The notes beneath the pieces are model-generated. The model saw only the letters and a program-made list of their open reading frames with translations, made no database searches and was not told the DNA's origin. Below, piece after piece: positions 1 to 11,714 of a DNA stretch of 64,000 nucleotides; the first letter of the stretch is position 1, and each line of letters begins with the position of its first letter. Origin of the DNA: Mytilus californianus. Its lineage: Eukaryota > Mollusca > Bivalvia > Mytilida > Mytilidae. A program made the position numbers and the translations under genes. The DNA lies in assembly GCF_021869535.1 (NCBI RefSeq), contig NW_026262734.1:78182339-78246338 (forward strand), given 5' to 3'.

Positions 1-179
1 TACCGTTCTTTATTTATGTCCCTTTATAGCTATATGATATGCAAGCAGGGTCATCATCTGTATCCACATGTGGACACAATCCACATTTATTTTGGAAAAA
101 GGGTGGGGAGGTGAAAAAAAAATTGGGGGAGGGGCAATTTTTTTCTCATTTCAGATTTCAGAAATTATAAAGAAAATTT

Positions 180-3100
180 CTTCATATATTTTTTATATAT
201 TGGTATGACGTTGGTGTCCTCATCGTCGTCCAGTGTCTTCGCCGTCGTCGTCGTCCGAAGACACATTGGTTTTCGCACTCTAACTTTAGTTTAAGTGAAT
301 GGATCTCTATGAAATTTTACCATATGGTTCAATACCACAAAAGGAAGGTTGGGATTGATTTTGTGGGTTATTGTACCAACAGTTAAGGAATTAGGGGCCA
401 AAAATAAGCATTTTTGTAACTTCCAGACATAACTTGTGTGTAAGTGTATGGATCTCTCTGACATTGTACCACAAGGTTCCATATCACAAAGGGAATGCTG
501 GGATTGATTTTGGGGGTAATTGCCTCAAAATTTTAGGAATTAAGGCCTAAAAAAAGGGCAAAAAAACAGCATTTTTCTAGTTTCCAGACAATAACTTGTG
601 TTCAAGGGTATGGATCTCTCTGAAATTGTACTGCAAGGTACCATATATATATCACTACAAAATTCAAAAAGTCTGAAAAGACCAGTTTTTGTCTGAATTT
701 GCATGAATTTTTACTCAACATTCTTAATTTGTCTGAATAATTTTTAAAAATTCTTGACATAGTATGAATTTGTCTAATAAGGTTCTTGATTTTTCTTGAC
801 AAGTGTCTTGACAGTATGAACATTGTCTTAAAATTTCTCGACACTTCCTGTATCATCTGATAAGAGTCTGGATTAGTCTCGACCAATTCTTGACTGTCTT
901 AAATTTGTCTCGATCTGTCTTGACATATTCTTGACATTCTTAATAATGTCTGAATATGTCTCGACATATTCTTGACATTCTAAATAATGTCTGAATATGT
1001 CTCGACACATTCTTGACAGTCTAAAATATGTCTTGACACTATCTCAACAGTATAAATCTCGCCTGAAATGTGAACAGACTTATTCTGCACTGTTTATGAC
1101 ATTCTATTGCTGTTATATACTCCTTTTTATTATGGCTAAACTAAACTTTGAAGAATCAAGGATTAATTTGGTATATATAGTAAGATACCCTTTTGGTGCA
1201 ACTAAGTTGTAATACCCTGAATAATCCCCCATGTAGTTTAATTTTGATTTATTTTTATTAAACATTTAAGTAATTGTTTTCACTTGGAATATAAGTAGAA
1301 GGTATTGACAAACAGCATTTTAGATTTTTGCCGTTCGCAAAACTGCCAGTCAAATTTGCTTTACTAAAATAGGTGTCTTGTATCTCTTTTGGACCCCACA
1401 ATTCATCTTTTGGGTTTGTGTATCTAAAAAAAGAGGGGGTGGGGGGGCTTTCGTTTAGGTCAAAGAATTTGTTCCCATCTTGATTCAAAAACCTTATTCA
1501 TTTTTTAGAACAACCCAAAAACATTTTTTATTCAAATTTGAGTGTTGAATTTTATAATTTTTTATCAAAAATAAAATTTATAAATAATAAAAAACTCCTT
1601 CCTGAAAAGAAAAAAATGTTTAGATCTATATTATGCATGTCTGTTTGAGAACCATTTCTATAGAAATCATTGATGGGACCCATTATAAATACATTTTTTT
1701 TATTATTCCTGGAATAGATAATAATTTTCTTTTAATCTTTGGGAATTATTCAATTTGTTTTTATGTTAAAATAATTAACTTCATAATTTTGATGAAGAAA
1801 ATCCATTTCAATTCAATTTTTTTTCATCAAAATGATGATTTTCATTTTCATCTATCAACAAACTTTTAAATTGTAGTGGCATGGTCGGTCAACTGATAAG
1901 TTGTATGGCTGATTACAGGTAAAGCAATAACTTCTATTTGACAGTTGGGTGTACTCTGGGGTGTGGAATACCTTAATTTTATGGGGAACATCCTGTCTAT
2001 GATGTGTAATACTTAATATATTCCAACCTGATGACATTACACACATTTTTCTTCTGTTAAATGAATGATTTGTATATCATCATAATTTGCTATTTATATA
2101 AACCACATTTTGGTATAATAATTATTTACCATATCAACATTGAATATTATGAATGTAGAATGAAATATGTCTACAGTATGATTGGTTTGAATCATTTAAT
2201 TTATAAGATTTAGGAATCAAAATTTGTAATTATTTAAAAACCCACATTGAAATTGTTTTATATCAACACATCCACATTTGAATTATTTTATACTTTAGAT
2301 TTCATAGCCATATTTGCATTTGTAAAAATATTTATATACCCAAATTTTCAATTATTTTACATGCCCAACTTTTATTTTTGTTGTAAAGAAGTGTAACTTG
2401 AAACAACAGTATATCATATAAAGAGAAATAAAGATTAAAGTTATATCATGAATATTGGTCATGATTTGTAAAACTCAGAACTGTCAAGTAAATTTAAGAC
2501 ACGATTCAAAATGTTCAGAATATGTCAAGCCATACTGAGAAAAAATAAGAATGTCGAGAATATGTCGAGAAATTTCAAGACAGTATTCAAATGTCAAGAA
2601 TTTGTCAAGAAATTTTAAGACCATATTCAGAATGTCGAGAATATGTAGAGTAAATTTCATACAAATTTAATATAAATGAGAATTTGTCAAGAAAAATTAA
2701 GACACAAGTCATACTTTTGGAGAATATCGAGTAAAAGTTCATGCAAATTAAGACAAAAACTGGTCTTTTCAGACTTTTAGACTTTGCATACCACAAAGTT
2801 AAGGCAGGATTGATTTTGGGGGTAATTGCCTCAAAATTTTAGGAATTAGGGGCCTAAAAGGGGCAAAAAACAAGCATTTTTCTAGTTTCAGGACAATAAC
2901 TTGTGTGTAATTGTATGGATCTTTATGAAATTGTACTACAAGGTTCCATATCACAAAGGAAAAGCTGGGTTTGAGTTTGGGGGTAATTGCCCTAAACGTT
3001 TAGGAATTTGGGACCAAAAAGGGGCCTAAAAACAAGCATTTTTCTGGTTTCCAGACAATAACTTGTGTTCAAGGGTATGGATCTCTCTGAAATTGTACTG

Positions 3101-3462
3101 CAAGGTACCATACCACAAAGGGAAGGCTTGGATTGAGTTTGGGGGTGATGAATCATAAGGGGTTCAAAAAATTTGGGGTAGGGATTTTTTTTTCTTTAAA
3201 ATTTTCCATTGTAAATTGGTTATTTCTGATTTATATATAAAAGCAAATAATAATGATATGGTTTGAATAGGTAAATTAAAAATTTTTAAGTTCTTATATC
3301 ACATTCATTCTGTGTCAGAAACCTATGCTGTGTCAAATATTTAATCACAATCCAAATTCAGTGCTGTATCAAGCTTGAATGTTGTGTCCATACTTGCCCC
3401 AACTGTTCAGGGTTGGACCTCTGCGGTCGTATCAAGCTGCGCCCAGCGGAGCATTTTATTTT
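180..3462 (-). mobile_element. Helentron-like element, family A (copy A1), split by a long-TIR element
   Basis: The 5' leader lies at the right end (3390-3462, reverse complement), including the inverted repeat CCAAC..GTTGG and CGACCGCAGAGGTC. To its left are tandem modules of about 180 bp (around 290-640 and 2790-3150), and at 195-262 the GTCGTCGTC-rich stretch that precedes the 3' end in other copies. The terminal hairpin itself is degraded near 180-205. The copy is interrupted at about 650-2790: the sequence before (ending GGTACCATAT) and after (beginning ACCACAAAG) joins into the uninterrupted module seen at 20575-20590. The assignment to Helentrons is inference. Confidence 0.7.
650..2790. 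mobile_element. DNA element with long terminal inverted repeats
   Basis: The left arm (about 655-1040) and right arm (about 2470-2785) are reverse complements. Both begin with AAAAGTCTGAAAAGACCAGT and continue through the same GTCTTAATTTGCATGAA-like stretch. The arms are themselves built from degenerate repeats of TGTCTTGACA and TGTCGAGAA type. The 1.4 kb interior has short open frames only, none recognisable. The element sits inside a family A copy. No transposase is visible, so the superfamily is unknown. Confidence 0.6.
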
Positions 3463-3484
3463 TTTTTGCAAAAAAATAGGGGGG

Positions 3485-3969
3485 GATACAATTTATTGCT
3501 ACTTCAGATAAATCGAAATTTATAATATGTTCTGATTCATTTTCATGCTTACAAGCTATACAACATACTAAAATTAAAAACCCGATAATTCTCAAGATTT
3601 TATATGTAATGAGGAATTTAAAAGTTCTTCATAACGAAATAATTTTTCTATGGGTTCCGAGTCATGTTGGAATCCATGGAAACACAGTTGTAGACGAATA
3701 AGCAAAAAATGCTCAGGATGATCCCTTATCTAACTGTGATATACCATATACCGATTGTAGATCTAATATTAGAGAATATGTTTTTAATATACTGGAAAAT
3801 GAATGGAGTAAAAAAGTTGATAATAAATTGCATGAAATTAAACCTAAATTAGGTAAACCTTTTAATACTTTTATGTGCAGAAAAGATCAGTGTGTTATTT
3901 CTAAATGCCATATTGGTCATACTAGAATAACATGAGTATCTTCTGAAAAATGAGGAAGAACCACAAAAG
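3485..3969 (+). pseudogene. Non-LTR retrotransposon (LINE) RNase H domain fragment
   Basis: Translation of 3489-3950 gives a recognisable C-terminal RNase H domain of a LINE. It has ICSDSFSCLQAI (first catalytic Asp), then WVPSHVGIHGN, then a VVD followed by an in-frame TAA, and the downstream HIGHTRIT motif. The frame shifts again after that motif and continues as HEYLLKNEEEPQ to the edge of a nested repeat at 3970. The 5' part, with reverse transcriptase and endonuclease, is missing. This is a dead, 5'-truncated copy; the clade (jockey- or CR1-like) is not certain. Confidence 0.8.
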
Positions 3970-4400
3970 AGGGACGAAAGATACCAGAGGGACAGTCAAA
4001 CTCATAGATCGAAAACAAACTGACAATGCCATGGCCAAAAATAAAAAGACAAACAGACAAATAATAGTACAAATGACACAACATAGAAAACTAAAGACTA
4101 AGCAACACGAACCCCACCAAAAACTGGGGTGATCTCAGGTGCTCCAGAAGGGTAAGCAGATCCTGCTCCACATGTGGCACCCGTCGTGTTGCTTATGTTA
4201 TTACAAATCCGGTAAATAGTCTAATTCGGTAAGTCACATTCGTGAAAAGGGAAGGGCATTGTTGTTACGACATAAGGAACATATCCGATATCATCTGTGA
4301 AACGGTTATTCCATAACGGTCAACCAACTCGTGATGGCATCCGTAAAATTTACGGAGGGATGATTTCAACTTCACCATTTGGAACTCTTGGTTTAATAGA
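3970..4400 (+). repeat. Dispersed mussel repeat R2, nested in the LINE
   Basis: The segment contains GGTGATCTCAGGTGCTCC followed by AGAAGGGTAAGCAG, also found at 10114-10346 (+) and 14578-14703 (-). It interrupts the LINE reading frame: removing it joins GAACCACAA to TGTATATCT and restores the zinc-knuckle codons. I remember this sequence as very common in Mytilus, possibly the end of a larger retroelement; that is not shown here. Confidence 0.65.
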
Positions 4401-4810
4401 CAATGTATATCTTGCAACTGCAAGTATACTATTAAACATGTTTTAATTAATTGTATTGACTTTGCTGATATTCATAGGAAGCATTTCAATGTCAATAATA
4501 TGTTTGATTTATTTGATAGTGTTCCAATTACAAATATTGTTTCATTCTTAAAAGAAGTTGGAATATATTATAAAATATAAAAATGTTGTATGAATTGAAA
4601 ATGATTTTAATTTTTATCACCTTATCTTAGTGTTGATTTTTATTTGTAAATAAACATTTTTGCTTTAGACTTGAGCTTTAGTATATTAAAGGACCTTTTG
4701 TCTGATTTTAAAATTATAGTTTTATTTGTTAAATGTGCGAATTAGCTCTGGCCATGATATAGCCTTTTTGCGCTAAGGCAGCGTAAAGCAAACACCAATC
4801 AATCAATCCC
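4401..4810 (+). pseudogene. LINE C-terminal zinc knuckle, 3' UTR and (CAAT)n tail
   Basis: The frame at 4401-4579 encodes a Cys-Cys-His-Cys knuckle (CISCNCKYTIKHVLINC) followed by the typical LINE end FLKEVGIYYKI and a stop. An AT-rich 3' UTR follows and ends with GCGTAAAGCAAACACC and a CAATCAATCAATC tail near 4790-4808. This is the 3' remainder of the RNase H fragment upstream of the nested repeat. Confidence 0.75.
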
Positions 4811-4871
4811 AACTGTTCAGGGTTGGAACTCTGCAGTCGTATCCAGCTGCGCTCGGCGAAGCATATTTATT
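4807..4871 (-). repeat. Solo family A leader fragment
   Basis: This 65-bp piece is the family A 5' leader in reverse orientation: AACTGTTCAGGGTTGGA, a degraded GCAGTCGTATCCAGCTGCGC, and GCTCGGCGAAGCAT. No modules or 3' hairpin are attached. It starts directly at the LINE tail. Confidence 0.6.
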
Positions 4872-5025
4872 TGGTAAAGGCCGTTAGTTTTATAGCTGAC
4901 TATACGGTATGGGCTTTGCTCATTGTTGAAGGACGTACAGTGACCTATAGTTGTTAATTTCTGTGTCACTTGGTCTCTTGTGAAGAGTTGTCTCATTGGC
5001 AATCACACCAGATCTTCTTTTTTAT
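4872..5025 (-). repeat. Dispersed mussel repeat R1, truncated copy
   Basis: Reverse-complement match to the R1 repeat (GACAACTCTTCACAAG- and GGTCACTGTACGTCC-like stretches). Other copies are at 19165, 26811, 27442, 38168 and 43875. Confidence 0.6.
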
Positions 5026-5039
5026 ATTAATTACAAAAG

Positions 5040-5960
5040 TAATAGCTTTTCAAAAAAGCTTGAAATTGCAAAGGGATTAGCTTTTCACAAAAGCTTGAAG
5101 TTACAGCTTTTCATTTTGCCTGTAAGAAGTTTCTGGTGGTAGCAAATATATGTTGCTGCATCAACAATGTATTAGTTATTTAGGTCAGTAAATAGGGAAC
5201 CACTAGTGATAGGTCAGTTATATTTAGTATACAGTTGTATTAGCATTGGCACATCTCATTTGCATGGAGATTGCTCTGCCCTACCCCTCTGTCATGGTCT
5301 GTTGACTTTGAAAAGTGTGCTTAGTTAACATGTATTTAGTTTAGGATTAGGTCATTTTAACTTAATAGGAACTACTAGTGGTAGGTCATTGACATTTGGT
5401 ATGCAGATGTATAATCATTGGCATATCTCATTTCCATCGTTCCACCCCCTCAGTCATGGCCTAATGACTTTGAATATTCTGCTTAATTTACATGCAGTAT
5501 TTATATTTTGCCATTTTTGTCTTGCCTCAGTGAAGTAGAAAAAGCAAGACTTAGGCATGCTGTTTCAGTCAGCAGCGGCATCAACAATGAATTAGTTACT
5601 AATTAGGTCAGTTTAAGTGGAAACCCTAATTGTAGGACATTGATATTTTATATGCAGATGTATTAGTAATGGCACATCTCATTTTGTGGAGATTTTATAG
5701 ATCCCTCCTCAATGATGGTCTATTGATTTTGAATGTTTTGTATAATTTAACAGTTATTAGAACAGTTTAAGAACCACTTATGTTAAGTCAATAAGTTGTA
5801 TGAGCATTTTGAAGTCTCATTTCCATGGAGATTATATGACCCTGCAGAAACCTTCTTTTATAGTTCACTGACTTTGAATGTTTTTCAAATTTACATGTTT
5901 TAATATTGCTATTTTGATTTCAATATTTGCAACATACTACTGTATCAAAATTACTAAAAT
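5040..5960 (-). mobile_element. Helentron-like modules, family F (and a related neighbour)
   Basis: Tandem modules of about 180 bp carry TTGGCACATCTCATTTGCAT or close variants near 5245, 5420 and 5670. The same motif occurs in reverse at about 35790-35830. Near 5514-5556, on the - strand, there is a 3' hairpin with arms GTCTTGC and GCAAGAC followed by AAAAAT. No clean 5' leader is seen. Confidence 0.45.
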
Positions 5961-6288
5961 GGGAAACATATCTCTGTGTACATTGTGGATACAGTTTATC
6001 TTAAAAAATTGTTAAAGCTGTTAACCAAAAAAAAAAACATTTTTTTTTTGCCATGCATAACAAATTAAAGGAATAAATTAAATCATAGTTGGCATGCATT
6101 GAGCTGCAATGTAGGTATGTTCCTGACCATATGAGTATTTGAGTATATGAGTATTTGAACCATACATGTATAATAAATGTCATGACCATGGTCAAGATTG
6201 ATTTGTCCTCACGAAACACATTATGTCGACATTGAAAATAACTTAAGAAATATCTAAATGAACAGTTAAACAGGAAAACAAATGTTCT

Positions 6289-9206
6289 ACTCATATGCAG
6301 TTTAAACAAGAAAACAACTGTTCTACTCATATGCAGTTCAAACAGGAAAACAACTGTTCTATTCATATGCAGTTTAAACAAGAAATCAACTGTTCTACTC
6401 ATATGCAGTTTAAACAAGAAAACAACTGTTCTAGTCATATGCAGTTTAAACAAGAAAACAACTGTTCTAGTCATATGCAGTTTAAACAAGAAAACAACTG
6501 TTCTACTCATATTCAGTTTAAACAAGAAAACAACTGTTCTTCTCATATGCAGTTTGAACAAGAAAATGTTCTACTCGTATGCAGTTTAAACAAGAAATCA
6601 ACTGTTCTACTCATATGCAGTTTAAACAAGAAAATGTTCTACTCATATGCAGTTTAAAAAAAGAAATCAACTGTCATATGCAGTTTAATCAGGAAAACAA
6701 CTGTTCTACTCATATGCAGTTTCAACAAGAAAACAACTGTTCTACTCATATGCAGTTTGAACAGGAAAACAACTGTTCTACTCATATGCAGTTTAAACAA
6801 GAAATAAACTGTTTTAATCATATGCAATTTAAACAAGAAAACAACTGTTCTACTCATATGCAGTTTAAATTAGAAAAACAACTGTTCTACTCATATGCAG
6901 TTTAAACAAGAAAACAACTGTTCTACTCATATGCAGTTTGTTCTACTCATATGCAGTTTAAACAAGAAATCAACTGTTTTACTCATATGCAATTTAAAAA
7001 AAGAAAACAACTGTTCTACTCATGCAGTTTTAACAGGAAAACAACTGTTCTACTCATATGCAGTTTAAACAAGAAAACAACTGTTCTACTCATATGCAGT
7101 TTAAACAAGAAATCAACTGTTCTACTCATATGCAGTTTAAACAAGTAAATGTTCTACTCATATGCAGTTTAAACAAGAAATCAACTGTCATATGCAGTTT
7201 AATCAGGAAAACAACTGTTCTACTCATATGCAGTTTAAACAAGAAAACAACTGTTCTACTCATGCAGTTTTAACAAGAAAACAACTGTTCTACTCATATG
7301 CAGTTTAAACACGAAAACAACTGTTCTACTCATATGCAGTTTAAACAAGAAATCAACTGTTTTACTCATATGCAATTTAAACAAGAAAACAACTGTTTTA
7401 CTCATATGCAGTTTAAACTAGAAAAACAACTGTTCTACTCATATGCAGTTTAAACAAGAAAACAACTGTTCTACTCATATGCAGTTTAAACAAGTAAATG
7501 TTCTACTCATATGCAGTTTAAACAAGAAATCAACTGTCATATGCAGTTTAATCAGGAAAACAGTTCTACTCATGCAGTTTTAACAAGAAAACAACTGTTC
7601 TACTCATATGCAGTTTAAACAAGAAAACAACTGTTCTACTCATATGCAGTTTAAACAGGAAATCAACTGCTCTACTCATATGCAGTTTAAACAAGAAACC
7701 AACTGTTCTACTCATATGCAGTTTAAACAAGAAAACAACTGTTCTTCTCATATGCAGTTTAAACAAGAAATCAACTGTTCTACTCATATCAAGTTTAAAC
7801 AAGAAATCAACTGTTCTACTCATATGCAGCTTTAACAAGAAAACAACTGTTCTACTCATTTGAATAAGAAAACAACTGTTTTACTCATATGCAGTTTAAA
7901 CAAGAAAACAACCGTTCTACTCATATCGAGTTTAAACAAGAAATCAACTGTTTTACTCATATGCAGTTTAAACAAGAAAACAACTGCTCTACTCATATGC
8001 AGTTTAAACAAGAAACTAACTGTTCTACCCATATGCAGTTTAAACAAGAAAACAACTGTTCTTCTCATATGCAGTTTAAACAAGAAATCAACTGTTCTAC
8101 TCATATGCAGTTAAAACAAGAAAACAACTGTTCTACTAATATGCAATTTAAACAAGAAAACAACTGTTCTACTCATATGCAGTTTAAACAAGAAAACAAC
8201 TGTTCTACTCATTTAAACAAGAAAACAACTGTTCTACTCATATGCAGTTTGTTCTACTCATATGCAGTTTGTTCTACTCATATGCAGTTTAAACAAGAAA
8301 TCAACTGTTTTACTCATATGCAATTTAAAAAAAGAAAACAACTGTTCTACTCATGCAGTTTTAACAAGAAAACAACTGTTCTACTCATATGCAGTTTAAA
8401 CAAGATAACAACTGTTCTACTCATATGCAGTTTAAACAAGAAAACAACTGTTCTACTCATATGCAGTTTAAACAATAAATGTTCTACTCATATGCAGTTT
8501 AAACAAGAAATCAACTGTCATATGCAGTTTATTCAGGAAAACAACTGTTCTACTCATATGCAGTTTAAACAAGAAAACAACTGTTCTACTCATGCAGTTT
8601 TAACAAGAAAACAACTGTTCTACTCATATGCAGTTTAAACAAGAAAACAACTGTTCTACTCATATGCAGTTTAAACAAGAAATCAACTGTTTTACTCATA
8701 TGCATTTTAAACAAGAAAACAACTGTTCTACTCATATGCAGTTTAAACTAGAAAAACAACTGTTCTACTCATATGCAGTTTAAACAAGAAAACAACTGTT
8801 CTACTCATATGCAGTTTAAACAAGAAATCAACTGTTCTACTCATATGCAGTTTAAACAAGTAAATGTTCTACTCATATGCAGTTTAAACAAGAAATCAAC
8901 TGTCATATGCAGTTTAATCAGGAAAACAGTTGTTCTACTCATATGCAGTTTAAACCAGAAAACAACTGTTCTACTCATGCAGTTTTAACAAGAAAACAAC
9001 TGTTCTACTCATATGCAGTTTAAACAAGAAAACAACTGTTCTACTCATATGCAGTTTAAACAGGAAATCAACTGTTCTTCTCATATGCAGTTTAAACAAG
9101 AAATCAACTGTTCTACTTATATCAAGTTTAAACAAGAAATCAACTGTTCTACTCATATGCAGCTTTAACAAGAAAACAACTGTTCTACTCATTTGAATAA
9201 GAAAAC
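6289..9206. repeat. 36-bp minisatellite array
   Basis: Roughly 80 copies of a 36-bp unit with core CATATGCAGTTTAAACAAG then AAAACAACTGTTCTACT. Because 36 is divisible by three, several frames on both strands stay open for dozens of units; these are not genes. Variants (CAACTGTCATATGCAG deletions, GTAAATGTTCTACT, CATGCAGTTTTAAC) recur in the same order near 7135, 7490, 8470 and 8855, which indicates higher-order duplication of multi-unit blocks. The right edge abuts the truncated 3' end of a family B element. Confidence 0.95.
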
Positions 9207-9211
9207 AACTG

Positions 9212-9978
9212 TTTTATACCGTTGACCGTCTGTCCGTCCGTCTGTCCGTCCGTCCGTCGTCAACATGTCGGACATTAACTCAAAAACGCTTTAACCAATA
9301 TGCATGAAACTTTATTGAATTGTTTATATCTATTGACGTGAGCTCCCTTTCGTTTTTTATAAATTTCAGATTTACTGTTTCCGAGTTTTGGGGTTTTATT
9401 CATTAAAAAAGGGGGGATTTTCCAGTTTTCTGACAATAACTCAAGAATGCTTTCACCAACTTGCAAGAAATTTTGGTGAATTGTTTATATCTATTAACAA
9501 GAGCTCCCTTTTGATTTTTATGAATTTTAGATTTTACGTTTCCGAGTTACAGGGTTTTATTCATAAAAAAAGGGGGATTTCCAGTTTTCTGACAATAACT
9601 AAAAAATGCTTTCATCAGTTCTCATGACACTTTGGTGAATTATTTATAGCTATTGATGTAATCTCCCTATTGATTTTCATAAATTTCAAATATGACATTA
9701 AGAAGAAATTGAACTTTATTTGTTTATTTACTTAGTATTGCGCAACAGCACAATGTATTGCACAACAGCAAGAAATCTTTAATTGAATATAAATTCAATT
9801 CATATAACCAATTTCAAGTTCTTTGACTACATTTATTCAGAAACCTTTAATATGCCAAATATTTAATTACAATCAACATTCAGACCTGTATCAAGCTTGA
9901 ATATTGTGTCCATTTTTGCCCCAACTGTTCAGGGTTGGACCTCTGCGGGCGTATCCAGCTGCGCTTAGCGAAGCAGTT
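9212..9978 (-). mobile_element. Helentron-like element, family B (copy B1), 3' end missing
   Basis: The leader is at 9919-9978 in reverse, with CCTCTGCGGGCGTATCCAGC. Modules of about 165 bp contain the TTTCATGCA- and GAGTTATTGTC-like core. A GTCCGTCCGTCTGTCC stretch runs at 9228-9258. The element stops at TATACCGTTGACC beside the minisatellite, so its terminal hairpin (CCCGTGAACGGG in copy B2) is absent. Confidence 0.65.
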
Positions 9979-10113
9979 TATTCCTTTACACACAACAGAT
10001 GAATGGCTGGTTACTTATTAATTATTTGAACCAATGAATAATATATATTATTCACACATTGCACTTCCTGTTGATTTGCTCAAATAAAAGCTTTTTGATA
10101 ATGGCAGGTAAAG

Positions 10114-10346
10114 TCTATAAGAAAGGGGAAAGAACCCAAAGGGACATTCAAACTGAAAAAAGTCGAAAAATAAACTAACAATGCCATGTCAAGAAAAAAC
10201 AAAAAAGACCAAAAGACAAACAACTGTATACAAAACAAAAACATAGAAAACAAAAGACTTAGCAACAACAGCCCCACCAAAAAACTGGGGTGATCTCAGG
10301 TGCTCCAGAAGGGTAAGCAGAGACTGTTCACATGTTGCACCCCTAG
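10114..10346 (+). repeat. Dispersed mussel repeat R2
   Basis: Same sequence family as 3970-4400, with GGTGATCTCAGGTGCTCCAG and AGAAGGGTAAGCAG. It is more divergent at its left end. Confidence 0.65.
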
Positions 10347-11231
10347 TGCAAGATATTGATAATAATAAAATTTATTTAAAAATAAATATATAAACAGATC
10401 TCTATCTTGTAACAAATTACCTTCAAAATGTTGGATTTTATTACTTAAGGCACTTAATAGTTTCTGTGTTTTGCATAGTTAACTTATTTTCTAAAAACTT
10501 TTTCAGATGAAAGAAAAAGAAATTTATTGGGTATGTATAGTTGTATAAGGAAAGATAGAGTATTTTCCATAGTAACTTAAATTTCACTGGACTGCACTTA
10601 TTGAAATAAGGTTTACTCATTTCTTATGTTTTTGACTCAACCCAAAGGCTTAAAATTATTTGGATAATAAAGAAAGCATTAAACCACAGGAAATCCTATT
10701 AGCTACTTAAAAAGTTACTTGTAAAATTCAAGACATTGTTTGTTCCCTTGTCTTGCTGAAAATTTGAAGGAAACAATTCTGTATCAAATATAGTTGTTTT
10801 TCTTGGCTGCAACAAGCAAATAAAAGAACATAATGTGAGTCATGAATGTGAATCTGATGTTACAAACAGCATTTACAAATTGCATAAAGTTTAAGATCTA
10901 AGAAAATAGAAGATCTTGACTAGCCCAGTCAAAAAAAATCTGTTTGTGAATTTTGAACTCATAAAGAAACTAAGGTTTCAGCTCCCTCAGGCAAAGTTGA
11001 TCTAAGATGGATTTTGCTATTTTTTTGGAGGGACTTTATGGTCATATGGATCTCCATCTATTTTGGTTCTTATACATCTTTGGCCTTCAAATACTCAGCG
11101 TTCCTGGTGAAGTTAAATCAGAAAAGGCCCTTCGTACGCATGCAACATTTATCAGGTTTTACTGGACAGGAACCTTTATTATATATGAATTGCTCTTTGT
11201 CTGAACTCTTAACCTCATTGCTATTAAGTCA
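10347..11231. other. Intergenic or intronic sequence upstream of gene 1's exon
   Basis: AT-rich sequence without a recognisable coding domain. The open frame at 11007-11204 lies in a stretch that resembles dispersed repeat sequence and shows no domain. A possible 24-bp micro-exon is listed separately. Confidence 0.4.
10507..10530 (+). other. Candidate 24-bp micro-exon of gene 1
   Basis: CTTTTTCAG directly precedes, and GTATGT directly follows, a 24-bp segment on the same strand as gene 1. Read in phase 1-1 it adds eight codons (x-DERKRNLL-G) without changing the frame of the exon at 11715. Splice-like signals of this quality also arise by chance, so this is a weak call. Confidence 0.2.
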
Positions 11232-11690
11232 CCTACCGACGTAGTTGAAGGGGACTTTAGGTTTGCACTCCTTCTGTCTGTAGATCCGTCAGTCTGGCAA
11301 ATCAGTTTTCCACACTGTTTTTCTTCATGCTTGAATATATTGATTTGATATTTGGTATATTGTTTTATTATGACAAGTTACAGATCACGTTCGAATTTTG
11401 TGCAGAGTTATGGTCCTATGACTTAGAAAAATTCACTCAAATATTCAGTTTTCCACACTTTTTTCGTCAAGCTTGAAGATATTGATTTAATAATAGGTAT
11501 ATAGTTTTATCATGATCATGACAAGTGACAGACATAGTACGAATTTTGTTTTGGTCTGATGATTTTGTGCAGAGTTATGGTTCTTGGACTTAGAAAATTC
11601 ACTTAAATAATCAGTTTTCCACACTTTTTTTCTTCGTGCTTGAAGATATTGATTTGATATTTGACCCTCTGAATTGGTCATTCTAATGCA
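11227..11690 (-). mobile_element. Helentron-like element, family C (copy C1), truncated
   Basis: The 3' hairpin is at the left end (11227-11258: CACCTACCGACGTAGTTGAAG then GGGACTTT, slightly degraded). Modules running right contain GTTTTCCACACT, CTTGAAGATATTGATTTGAT and GACAAGTTACAGATCA, as in copy C2. The 5' leader is missing. The element ends a few tens of bases before the splice acceptor of gene 1's exon. Confidence 0.6.
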
Positions 11691-11714
11691 GGATGTAAAT
11701 TTAATATTTAACAG

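Noticed and set aside
6001..9192. Long open frames on both strands (up to 249 codons) rich in MQFKQENNCSTH or MSRTVVFLFKLH repeats
   Set aside because: They are by-products of a 36-bp tandem repeat, whose period is a multiple of three. Both strands and several frames are equally open, and there is no start context or domain.
6289..9206. CRISPR-like array
   Set aside because: There are no unique spacers. Units are contiguous, and this is an animal genome.
11007..11244. Two overlapping + strand open frames upstream of gene 1, considered as a 5' exon
   Set aside because: No HEPN or coiled-coil signature and no matching splice sites in phase 1; the region looks like dispersed repeat sequence.
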